A DNA stretch of 12,663 nucleotides from Rhodoferax sp. (lineage in GTDB: Bacteria; Pseudomonadota; Gammaproteobacteria; Burkholderiales; Burkholderiaceae_C). The position numbers were made by a program, and so were the translations under genes. This document shows, one piece after another, positions 6,934 to 12,663 of this stretch (its first letter is position 1; every line of letters begins with the position of its first letter). The DNA lies in contig JARXAU010000137.1 in the NCBI GenBank assembly GCA_029865675.1, forward strand, positions 1-12,663. Direction: 5' to 3'. The notes beneath the pieces are model-generated. The model saw only the letters and a list, made by a program, of their open reading frames with translations. It searched no databases and was not told the DNA's origin.

Positions 6934-7010
6934 CGTTAGAGTTTGCTCATGTAAACAAGCAGACCAATCTTTTAACTAGAAATTCAACAGTACATGAGCT
7001 AACACTATCG
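6934..7010. repeat. 20-base imperfect inverted repeat upstream of the Crp-like gene
   Basis: Arms 6934-6953 and 6991-7010 match at 17 of 20 positions when one is reverse-complemented; the innermost 9 bases (GCTCATGTA / TACATGAGC) are perfect. The spacer is 37 bases. It lies 51 bases before the preferred regulator start. It could be two opposed protein-binding sites, a long hairpin in a transcript reading through from the glutathione transferase genes, or the remnant ends of a very small inserted element. The left arm also contains the small palindrome GTTT-N8-AAAC (6941-6956). Confidence 0.6.
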
Positions 7011-7011
7011 C

Positions 7012-7037
7012 TGGACATTTGATAATAGAGATGTCCA
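7012..7037. repeat. 7-base perfect inverted repeat just after the long GST gene
   Basis: TGGACAT (7012-7018) and ATGTCCA (7031-7037) are exact reverse complements with a 12-base spacer. On the - strand the stem begins seven bases past the stop of the long glutathione transferase-like gene and ends one base before the larger inverted repeat. No T-run follows, so it is not a standard terminator; it may be an operator or an mRNA 3'-end stem. Confidence 0.5.
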
Positions 7038-7044
7038 ACTACAC

Positions 7045-8064
7045 TTATTTGGGTGCCTCGAAAAAACGCATGCACCCCGTTTTGTCCAAAAGACCAACCA
7101 ATTCAGTCGTGTCTGCCACGGTCAAAAATTTTCGACGTAATTCGTTCAAAGTGTTGACTTGATACTTAAATGTCTTTTGCTGAAACAGCTGACCATTCAT
7201 GGTTAATTGAGTTTCTTTTTGACCTGCTTCAAATGCTTGCTGATTGGCCTCCATCCAAGGCAAGAAACGTGCTGCAACTTCATTTTTCAGTACCGGTTCA
7301 AGTGTGGGTAACAACGTTTCCAGCGTCTCGAAAGGTCCCTCATTTTTCGGGGCCAACATACGCTGAATGTAGCGCAACAAATGTGGCGAATGTTTTTCGA
7401 TATAGGCCTTAGCGGTAGGGTCTGTCCATGCTTCGTAGAGATTACACCAAAGCCCGAAATCTCCAAAACAAGGCCGTCCACCTAAAAGAAATGACCGGGA
7501 CTGAAAATGCAAATCCAACATCGCGACGAGGTTTTGAAAGGATTGTTTCAGCTGTGGAATGTTCGTGGCATTGCCGCCTGAATACACCAGCCGAGGCACC
7601 ATACGTTGCACGAGCAGGTGTGCTAAGACGGGCTGGACGATAGGGCGATACCAACTACCATCCAAACGGTCATAAGCAAGCCGAGAACCGGTGGCTCTGG
7701 CATCTGCCTTGTAAAACCAACGCTGAAAAAACATCAGTTTGTTGCACCATTCGTCACCAAATTCTTCAAAAAGACAAGACAAAAACCATAGCGTTTTGTC
7801 TAGTGGATGAATAGAGTCTCCGCCCGTTTCCCTTTCAATTCGTTCAGTGATGAGGGTCGAATCCTGCATGGTCTCGCCGTTCGGAAAGAATAGCAAAGGG
7901 ATGAGTTGTACCTTGGCATGCTGCTGAAAAAGGGGCTCATTTTTGATGCTTCGTGTCACCCAATCAAAAGGGAGTCCTTTGTAGACCAGAAAGGACTTGA
8001 CCTTCATGGTGTAAGGCGAAGCCTCCAGCCCTAGCAGTTTGAATTTTTTAGGATTGGAGCTCAT
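7045..8064 (-). CDS. Long glutathione S-transferase-like protein
   Basis: Probably glutathione-binding, role unknown. The ATG at 8064 gives 339 residues, MSSNPKKFKLLGLEASPYTMKV; a longer reading from 8211 would overlap the preceding gene by more than 100 bases and adds a non-GST stretch. A GGAAAA sequence lies a few bases upstream. The N-terminal thioredoxin-fold domain is seen in KLLGLEASPYTMKVKSFLV (residues 9-27), the cis-Pro region VQLIPLLFF (Pro56) and the glutathione gamma-glutamyl contact QDSTLI (67-72). The C-terminal helical domain has the N-cap type motif LLGGRPCFGDFGLW (193-206). About 100 residues beyond the usual GST end (from about 235) are extra and match nothing I recognise. 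Start is 22 bases after the Nu-class GST stop, so the same operon. Which residue activates the thiol is unclear; Ser16 or Tyr18 are candidates. Confidence 0.82.
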   Translation of the reverse strand: MSSNPKKFKLLGLEASPYTMKVKSFLVYKGLPFDWVTRSIKNEPLFQQHAKVQLIPLLFFPNGETMQDSTLITERIERETGGDSIHPLDKTLWFLSCLFEEFGDEWCNKLMFFQRWFYKADARATGSRLAYDRLDGSWYRPIVQPVLAHLLVQRMVPRLVYSGGNATNIPQLKQSFQNLVAMLDLHFQSRSFLLGGRPCFGDFGLWCNLYEAWTDPTAKAYIEKHSPHLLRYIQRMLAPKNEGPFETLETLLPTLEPVLKNEVAARFLPWMEANQQAFEAGQKETQLTMNGQLFQQKTFKYQVNTLNELRRKFLTVADTTELVGLLDKTGCMRFFEAPK

Positions 8065-8086
8065 GGCTTTTCCGTACGTAGTCGGT

Positions 8087-8767
8087 TCAACGCTGAATGA
8101 TGTTGCGAGCCTCTTTGGCGAACTCTTCTGCAGCCTTTTTATCCTCTGTACCAGGTAAAACAAAAGGCACTTCAATGCCTCGTCTGCAGGCAGTGCGGTC
8201 TTTGATCGCATCCCTCCAGCGAGTCAAATGGGGTAGGCCTTCGGCATTGATGCCTGACCAGCGATGTGTGCGCACCCAGCACCAATTGGCGATGTCTGCA
8301 ATTGAAAAATCACCTGCCAACCACTCGTTGTCTGCCAATTGCCCATCGAGTACCTCGAATAGACGGCGGCATTCGTTTTGGTAGCGATCAATTGCAGGCT
8401 GAATCTTCTCGGGCATATAGCGGAAAAAAACATTGGCTTGACCCATCATTGGGCCAATACCACCCATCTGAAACATCAGCCACTGCATGACACGAGAGCG
8501 ACCTTTGGCATCTGTCGGCATGAGTTGGCCCGTCATCTCGGCCAAATAAACCATGATGGCGCCTGATTCAAAGACTGCAAAATTATCTGCATCCCGATCA
8601 ACGATGGCTGGAATCCGGCCGTTGGGATTGATCTTTAGAAAATCTGGGACTTTTTGTTCGCCTTTCGCAATATTTACAAAATGGGTTTCGTAGGGAAGAC
8701 GCAGCTCCTCCAATGTGACGGAAGCTTTCCAACCGTTGGGGGTGGGGGCGGTATAAAGATCAATCAT
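8087..8767 (-). CDS. Nu-class (YfcG-like) glutathione S-transferase / disulfide-bond reductase
   Basis: 226 residues, typical. The N-terminus MIDLYTAPTPNGWKASVTLEE parallels E. coli YfcG, including Thr9 and Asn11 in the TPN motif that, in the Nu class, contact a glutathione thiol or disulfide in place of a catalytic Tyr/Ser. cis-Pro53 is in NPNGRIPAI (47-55), and the gamma-glutamyl contact is Glu67-Ser68 (FESGAI). The C-terminal domain carries LAGDFSIADIANWCW (150-164), the GST N-cap box. Known family members reduce glutathionyl disulfides or remove glutathione from conjugates; here it may do so for a pathway intermediate together with the second GST. Ribosome site AAGGAA (- strand, 8776-8781) is eight bases before the ATG. 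26 bases separate it from the upstream flavoprotein gene. Confidence 0.9.
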   Translation of the reverse strand: MIDLYTAPTPNGWKASVTLEELRLPYETHFVNIAKGEQKVPDFLKINPNGRIPAIVDRDADNFAVFESGAIMVYLAEMTGQLMPTDAKGRSRVMQWLMFQMGGIGPMMGQANVFFRYMPEKIQPAIDRYQNECRRLFEVLDGQLADNEWLAGDFSIADIANWCWVRTHRWSGINAEGLPHLTRWRDAIKDRTACRRGIEVPFVLPGTEDKKAAEEFAKEARNIIQR

Positions 8768-8793
8768 TGTTGTCGTTCCTTGTTGAATATTGA

Positions 8794-9762
8794 CTAAGCT
8801 GCGATTGCAGCGAGGCGGCCTTTGATGATGGATCGTGCATCCGATACGATCCTGTCAATGAGTTCTTGGCAAGAGGGCACATCTTTGACCAGAGCACCTG
8901 ACATGCCCGCCGTCACCATCCCCGCTTCGATGTTGCCGGTGCTCCAGGCCTCTTCTTGCTTTTCTCCAGAAACATAGGTGTGCACGTCTTTGAAATCACC
9001 TCCTGCGGCTTCAATTTCTGCCACTTTCTCCGCCACTGAATTCTTGTAGACACGAGCAGTGTTACGGAATTTTCGGAAAATCAGTTGGGTCTGGTTTTCA
9101 TCCATTTCGACAATCTTTTGCTTGATGCCAGCATGGATGGGTGCTTCTTGCGTAGCCAGAAACCGTGTTCCCATGTTTACCCCTTCACACCCCAAGGCCA
9201 GTGCGGCAGCCAAGCCACGACCATCGGCAATACCCCCTGAGGCAACAACTGGGATGCGCAGAGACTGCGCAGTTGCCGGAAAAAGGACCAGGCCGCCTAC
9301 ATCCTGTTCGCCGGGATGGCCTGCACACTCGAATCCGTCGATGCTGATCACGTCTACGCCAATCCGCTCGGCGGCCATCGCGTGACGCACAGTCACTGCT
9401 TTGTGAATGACTTTGATGCCGGCAGCTTTGAAGTAGGGCATGAATGGCTCAGGGCTGCGACCTGCTGTCTCAACAATTCTTACTCCACTTTTGACAATGA
9501 CATCAATCAAGGCGCTGTAGTCGAGCGGTGTTGTGACGACCCCCACCGTGATGTTGACGCCAAAGGGTTTATCCGTCAGTGCTTGGCATTTTTGGATCTC
9601 GGCTTTGAGCCGCTCGGGCGTTGGCTGGCTTAATGCGGTCAGGATGCCAAGGGCACCAGCATTGGATACTGCCGCAGCCAGCTCAGCCGTGCCCACACGC
9701 ATCATGCCGCCACAAATGATGGGCACTTCTATGCCCAGCAGCTCAGTCAATCGTGTATTCAT
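8794..9762 (-). CDS. FMN oxidoreductase of the nitronate monooxygenase / NADH:quinone reductase family
   Basis: TIM-barrel flavoprotein, 322 residues. Seen: N-terminal IEVPIICGGMMRVG (11-24), PFGVNITV (66-73), KVIHKAVTVRHA (117-128), the family hallmark DGFECAGHPGE (142-152) and FMN phosphate-binding ASGGIADGRG (174-183) with GVNMGTRFLAT (194-204). The DGFECAGHPGE and NMGTRFLAT pattern closely resembles Pseudomonas PA1024, a family member shown to be an NADH:quinone reductase, so oxidation of nitronates should not be assumed. Such genes often lie beside acyl-CoA dehydrogenases in catabolic clusters, where they may act on a pathway intermediate or recycle a quinone. Ribosome site CAGGGGT (- strand, 9770-9776) is seven bases before the ATG. 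The gene starts 15 bases after the upstream dehydrogenase stop. Confidence 0.88.
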   Translation of the reverse strand: MNTRLTELLGIEVPIICGGMMRVGTAELAAAVSNAGALGILTALSQPTPERLKAEIQKCQALTDKPFGVNITVGVVTTPLDYSALIDVIVKSGVRIVETAGRSPEPFMPYFKAAGIKVIHKAVTVRHAMAAERIGVDVISIDGFECAGHPGEQDVGGLVLFPATAQSLRIPVVASGGIADGRGLAAALALGCEGVNMGTRFLATQEAPIHAGIKQKIVEMDENQTQLIFRKFRNTARVYKNSVAEKVAEIEAAGGDFKDVHTYVSGEKQEEAWSTGNIEAGMVTAGMSGALVKDVPSCQELIDRIVSDARSIIKGRLAAIAA

Positions 9763-9777
9763 TTTGTGTACCCCTGT

Positions 9778-10950
9778 TCAAGCAATGGGACCAATCAGCG
9801 TGTTCGCCAGCTTTCTGCGTTGGTAAACACCGTCACCATAAAGCGCTTGGTTGTGCATGTTGCGCTTGAGATAGATGTGCAGGGCATGTTCCCATGTGAA
9901 GCCAATGCCGCCGTGGAGTTGAATGGCTTTGTTGGATATGAATGCCGCCGCATCAGAAGCTGCACTTTTGGCCATACGCGCAGCGATATACGCTTCAGGC
10001 GTTTCCGCGTCGATTTCTGCCGCAGCGTGATAGAGCAGCGAGCGGGCAGAGTCAATACCGACCATGGCATCCACAAGTGGGTGTTTGACTGCTTGAAAGA
10101 ATCCGATGGGTCGATCGAACTGAACCCGCTCTTTGGCATATGAGACAGTGGTTTGCAATAACCATTCAGCAGCACCGCAGAGGTCTGCAGCGACTAAAGT
10201 CAACAAAGCAGGCCAAGTTGCCGCTATTGCCTCAGCTGCGTTGCGCGAAAGAATGGCACTTTCCCCTACGCGCACATCGTCGAAGTGGACCGTTGCCTGA
10301 TCACGGGTCAAGTCGTGGATGTGGTCCTGTTCCAAGGACAATCCTCTTGCATCAATACCCACGGCGCACAGAACGAGATCATCCCCGAGTCGAGCACTGG
10401 CCAGGAGCATTCCGACTTTGAATGCGTCCTGTACAAAGTGTGCACTTCCGGAAAGAACCAGGTCTGGCCCAACCTGCCGGGCCACTAATGGAGTGTCAGA
10501 AGGTTCCCAGCTTCCTGAGGCATTGGTGATGGCAAGACTGACTGCAAGACCTTCACCAGCGATTTCCGACATGAGTTGCTCAGCGGGTTGACCACCGACG
10601 CGCCGTAACAATAGGCTGGCTGAAACGGTTGGAATCAGTGGGGAGGGTAAAGCAGCGCGTCCAACCTCCTCAACAATAGCTGCTATGCCCGCCATGGAAA
10701 TATTGGTACCACCTGCTTTTTCTTCAACAGCCAGAGCTGTCCAACCGAGTTTGACAATATCGGACCACATGGATGAGTCCCAGGGTGCTTTATCGCCATG
10801 GTCATAAATAGGCTCTGGTGCTTGGGCTACCAGACGACTCAGTGTGTAAGTGGAAAGATTCTCGCTGAGGTATCGGCGCACGGCGTCGCGCATCATGGCC
10901 TCGTCTTCACCAAAGCCAAAATCTTTGGCAGCTGTCTTGTTGTCAAACAT
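9778..10950 (-). CDS. Acyl-CoA dehydrogenase-family protein, small or catalytic-type subunit
   Basis: FAD-dependent alpha,beta-dehydrogenation of an acyl-CoA, probably together with the preceding gene product. 390 residues from the ATG at 10950, chosen for its GGAGT ribosome site seven bases upstream; a longer reading to 11073 runs into the previous gene. Seen: the FAD-contact motif YAKERVQFDRPIGFFQAVKH (271-290) and QLHGGIGFTWEHALHIYLKR (344-363), in which Glu354 lies where medium-chain acyl-CoA dehydrogenase has its catalytic Glu376. Absent: the SEPxxGSD signature (region 138-152 reads SLAITNASGSWEPSD) and the terminal GTNEIQRN motif. Those missing motifs are present in the neighbour, which lacks the ones found here. 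This pattern is known from heterotetrameric acyl-CoA dehydrogenases of steroid catabolism. Eleven bases separate the two genes. Confidence 0.88.
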   Translation of the reverse strand: MFDNKTAAKDFGFGEDEAMMRDAVRRYLSENLSTYTLSRLVAQAPEPIYDHGDKAPWDSSMWSDIVKLGWTALAVEEKAGGTNISMAGIAAIVEEVGRAALPSPLIPTVSASLLLRRVGGQPAEQLMSEIAGEGLAVSLAITNASGSWEPSDTPLVARQVGPDLVLSGSAHFVQDAFKVGMLLASARLGDDLVLCAVGIDARGLSLEQDHIHDLTRDQATVHFDDVRVGESAILSRNAAEAIAATWPALLTLVAADLCGAAEWLLQTTVSYAKERVQFDRPIGFFQAVKHPLVDAMVGIDSARSLLYHAAAEIDAETPEAYIAARMAKSAASDAAAFISNKAIQLHGGIGFTWEHALHIYLKRNMHNQALYGDGVYQRRKLANTLIGPIA

Positions 10951-10957
10951 GATGGTC

Positions 10958-10962
10958 ACTCC
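10958..10962 (-). promoter_or_regulatory. Ribosome site of the small dehydrogenase, overlapping the upstream stop
   Basis: GGAGT on the - strand, seven bases before ATG 10950. Its first base is the last base of the large-subunit stop codon TAG (10964-10962), so the two genes are likely translationally coupled. Confidence 0.65.
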
Positions 10963-12176
10963 TATTTTGATTTCGGCAGACCCAGCACGCGCTCGCCCAG
11001 GATGTTGCGTTGGATTTCGTTGGTGCCCGCCGCGATCGTGTTTCCAAATGAGTTGAGATACGACAGTGGCCAATGGCCAGCGTCTGGCGCACGGGGATCC
11101 CGCTTGTAAAGCGTGGCATGCGCACCCGCGATTTCGACACCCAAGCGAGCATTGTCTTGGTCAAACTCGGTGATCACTAATTTGGTTTGCAAAGGCAAGC
11201 GCATTGGATCATCGCAAAGTGCTGGCACGCGTGCGCGCTTGGCACTTTGTTGCAGTCCTTCGGCCAAAATGGCACGCTGCATGATGGCGTCACGCGTGAT
11301 CGGGTCATTGGCTGCAACTCCGCTGCCGCGCATTGTGTTGTGGGCCAACTCAATGAGTTTACGAATAGTTACGGCCGGATCACCAACCCCTGAGCCAGCG
11401 CTGCCTGCGCCCTCGGCTGCACCGCGTTCTGCCGACAAGGTTGTCATTGCCACGGTCCAGCCCTTGCCAATGTCATCAAGACGGTTGGCGTCCGGGATGC
11501 GAGCATTCTCGAACAATACTTCGTTGAAACCAGTCTCACCTGTGATTTTGATCAGCGGCCTCACTGTTACGCCTGGATGGCCGGCAATTGGGCACAGAAA
11601 ATAGGTTAAACCTTCGTATCGGTGATCGTTGCTGGTACGGGTGATCAGAATCATCCATTTGGCAAAATGGCCTAGACTGGTCCACACTTTATGACCGTTG
11701 ACGATCCAGTCATCACCGTCACGCACGGCCATGGTGCGCTGATTGGACAGGTCAGACCCAGCGCCTGGCTCCGAAAAGCCTTGGCACCAGATATCCTCGC
11801 CAGAAAGGCAGCCGGGTAAAAAATGTCGCTTTTGCGCATCGGTGCCATGCTTCATGATGGTGGGTGCCACCATGTTCAGGCCGACAATGTTGATAAGGTA
11901 AGGCACGCCAGCGCGCTCAAGCTCTTGGTTGGCAATCCGCTGCAGGCCGCTTTGGCCGTGACCGCCGTACTCAACCGGGTAGTCTGTGCCAATCAAACCG
12001 GCCTCATAACATTGACGCTGCCAAGCTTGCAGGTAGTCCCGTTGTTTGACCGTCATCACTTCGATGGGTGTGATAGGCAAACGTTCTGGTGGCGGTGGGG
12101 GCGCATTATCAGCAAGCCATTGGCGTGCGTACTTGCGAAATTCCTGTGGCTCCATGGCCTTGTCAAAAATGTTCAT
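10962..12176 (-). CDS. Acyl-CoA dehydrogenase-family protein, large subunit type
   Basis: Probable partner of the following gene in a heteromeric FAD enzyme that introduces a double bond into an acyl-CoA. 404 residues from ATG 12176, with GGAAAA about five bases upstream; a GTG at 12191 would add five residues. Seen: helical N-domain with GLIGTDYPVEYGGHGQSGLQ (60-79), middle-domain signature CQGFSEPGAGSDLS (131-144), WIVNGHKVWTSLG (157-169) and the C-terminal GTNEIQRNILGERVLGLP (384-401). Absent: the RxQFxxPI and QxxGGxG motifs of the C-terminal domain, which the small subunit supplies. A Gly/Ala-rich stretch (residues 252-266) falls near the middle/C-domain join. GC is high (40 of 60 in 11401-11460), unlike the integrase and regulator. 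It is the first complete gene of the leftward set; no convincing promoter is visible in 12177-12230, so transcription may come from further upstream. Confidence 0.9.
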   Translation of the reverse strand: MNIFDKAMEPQEFRKYARQWLADNAPPPPPERLPITPIEVMTVKQRDYLQAWQRQCYEAGLIGTDYPVEYGGHGQSGLQRIANQELERAGVPYLINIVGLNMVAPTIMKHGTDAQKRHFLPGCLSGEDIWCQGFSEPGAGSDLSNQRTMAVRDGDDWIVNGHKVWTSLGHFAKWMILITRTSNDHRYEGLTYFLCPIAGHPGVTVRPLIKITGETGFNEVLFENARIPDANRLDDIGKGWTVAMTTLSAERGAAEGAGSAGSGVGDPAVTIRKLIELAHNTMRGSGVAANDPITRDAIMQRAILAEGLQQSAKRARVPALCDDPMRLPLQTKLVITEFDQDNARLGVEIAGAHATLYKRDPRAPDAGHWPLSYLNSFGNTIAAGTNEIQRNILGERVLGLPKSK

Positions 12177-12230
12177 ATTTTTTCCATTCACGTTAAGTTG
12201 GTGGCTGCTATGGTGATGGCGACGGTGATT

Positions 12231-12663
12231 TCATCTGTTCTCATATGTCCGTGTGACAAGCACCATCGTGTCGGTATTCACATCGTTACGTGGGTCTGTT
12301 AAATGCCCGGCAGGAAATCGAACTGAGATTGCTGGATCGGAAATGTCAAGACACAATGCATGGTTGTTATCCCCGTCGCCAAGATCGGCCAAAGCCATTG
12401 GAATGACCTCGCGTGTCTTTCCATCTGACGTGGTCACTTGAACCTTGTACAAGAGACCGATGTCTTGATCAGCGTCAGTACCGTCAAGTTTTTTGACGCC
12501 ACCATCCCAAGCAACCCTCACCACCTGCATGGTTCCTGTTGGACAACCGTCGCCGCCACCCCAAGGCAAGCGAGTGGCTTTGCGGCCCAGGGCCCAATTT
12601 GCCTGTGGAACAATTTCCGCCCAAATCAGACTGGGGCCGCTTTCTAACGGCGTGACCTTGATC
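12231..12663 (-). CDS. Protein of unknown function, C-terminal part (5' end cut by window)
   Basis: The frame stays open from the right edge to a TGA at 12233-12231, giving 143 visible residues; a TTG at 12569 could start it but the upstream 31 codons also read as plausible protein, so it is treated as partial. I do not recognise the family. The visible part is rich in Gly, Asp, Thr and Val with short alternating stretches (MQVVRVAWDGGVKKLDG, GLLYKVQVTTSDGK, TMVLVTRTYENR), which suggests a beta-rich domain, and it contains two Cys (GCPTG and ALCLD). No membrane segment is seen. It lies upstream of the dehydrogenase genes on the same strand with a 54-base gap, so membership in that operon is possible but not shown. 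Confidence 0.6.
   Translation of the reverse strand, partial: IKVTPLESGPSLIWAEIVPQANWALGRKATRLPWGGGDGCPTGTMQVVRVAWDGGVKKLDGTDADQDIGLLYKVQVTTSDGKTREVIPMALADLGDGDNNHALCLDISDPAISVRFPAGHLTDPRNDVNTDTMVLVTRTYENR

Larger units (their letters stand above)
4976..12663. mobile_element. Candidate genomic island inserted at tRNA-Val (left end; right end outside window)
   Basis: Inference from three facts. A tyrosine recombinase gene adjoins the 3' end of an intact tRNA gene. Base composition drops from about 67% GC (sampled line 4561-4620) to 42% (5401-5460) and 38% (6361-6420). The following genes are accessory catabolic ones, unrelated to the core isc/dnaQ genes. No second copy of the tRNA 3' end was found in the window, so the right boundary is unknown and the element could end before the high-GC dehydrogenase genes (67% in 11401-11460). 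Confidence 0.4.

Noticed and set aside
6934..7010. Integron attC site
   Set aside because: The arms contain GTTAG and CTAAC cores, but in the reverse order to attC, which begins with the RYYYAAC core and ends with GTTRRRY; no cassette array is present.
7428..7643. Small + strand frame inside the long GST gene
   Set aside because: No ribosome site or recognisable protein; it is antisense to a gene with good motif support.
8065..8211. Upstream extension of the long GST gene
   Set aside because: It would overlap the preceding GST gene by 125 bases and adds residues unlike a GST N-terminus; the ATG at 8064 starts right before the thioredoxin-fold strand.
11823..12302. 159-codon + strand frame over the start of the large dehydrogenase gene
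   Set aside because: Antisense to a protein with clear acyl-CoA dehydrogenase motifs, and it has no recognisable features of its own.
4948..12663. Second attachment-site copy of the tRNA 3' end inside the window
   Set aside because: I looked for repeats of the T-arm/acceptor sequence and saw only fragments such as GCCCACA, too short to be meaningful.
1..12663. CRISPR arrays, rRNA genes and insertion sequences
   Set aside because: No regularly spaced direct repeats, no rRNA-like segments and no transposase motifs were seen.

Overview
The window looks like part of a betaproteobacterial chromosome, most likely Comamonadaceae. This rests on the gene order iscS-iscU-iscA-hscB-hscA-fdx-dnaQ followed by a tRNA-Val(CAC), on the residue-level character of those proteins, and on high GC (40 of 60 bases in a sampled line, 4561-4620). 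No species is claimed.

Left part (1-4850, + strand): the distal part of an ISC iron-sulfur cluster assembly operon. It holds the C-terminal end of the cysteine desulfurase IscS, the scaffold IscU, the A-type carrier IscA, the J-protein HscB, the Hsp70 HscA and the 2Fe-2S ferredoxin Fdx. dnaQ (DNA polymerase III proofreading subunit) follows Fdx with almost no gap. IscS supplies sulfur, Fdx electrons, IscU builds the cluster, HscA/HscB release it and IscA probably carries it on.

Junction (4851-6132): a complete tRNA-Val(CAC) gene with encoded CCA, then about 90 bases of T-rich DNA with a repeated motif, then a tyrosine recombinase reading away from the tRNA. GC falls sharply here (25 of 60 in 5401-5460). 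This is the usual look of one end of a tRNA-targeted genomic island; the other end is not in the window.

Right part (6133-12663, - strand): a tightly packed gene set read right to left. It comprises a large and a small acyl-CoA dehydrogenase-family protein, an FMN oxidoreductase of the nitronate monooxygenase/NADH:quinone reductase family, a Nu-class (YfcG-like) glutathione transferase, an unusually long second glutathione transferase-like protein, and, after a 147-162 base gap filled by two inverted repeats, a Crp/Fnr-type regulator. The two dehydrogenases carry complementary subsets of the family's motifs, suggesting one heteromeric enzyme. Together the genes look like an accessory catabolic module for a CoA-activated, probably bulky or hydrophobic acid; the substrate cannot be read from the sequence. 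A partial gene of unknown function (12231 to the right edge) lies upstream on the same strand.

No gene-free stretch exceeds 300 bases. The longest gaps are 4976-5065, 6041-6132, 6883-7044 and 12177-12230, and their contents are described in the entries.
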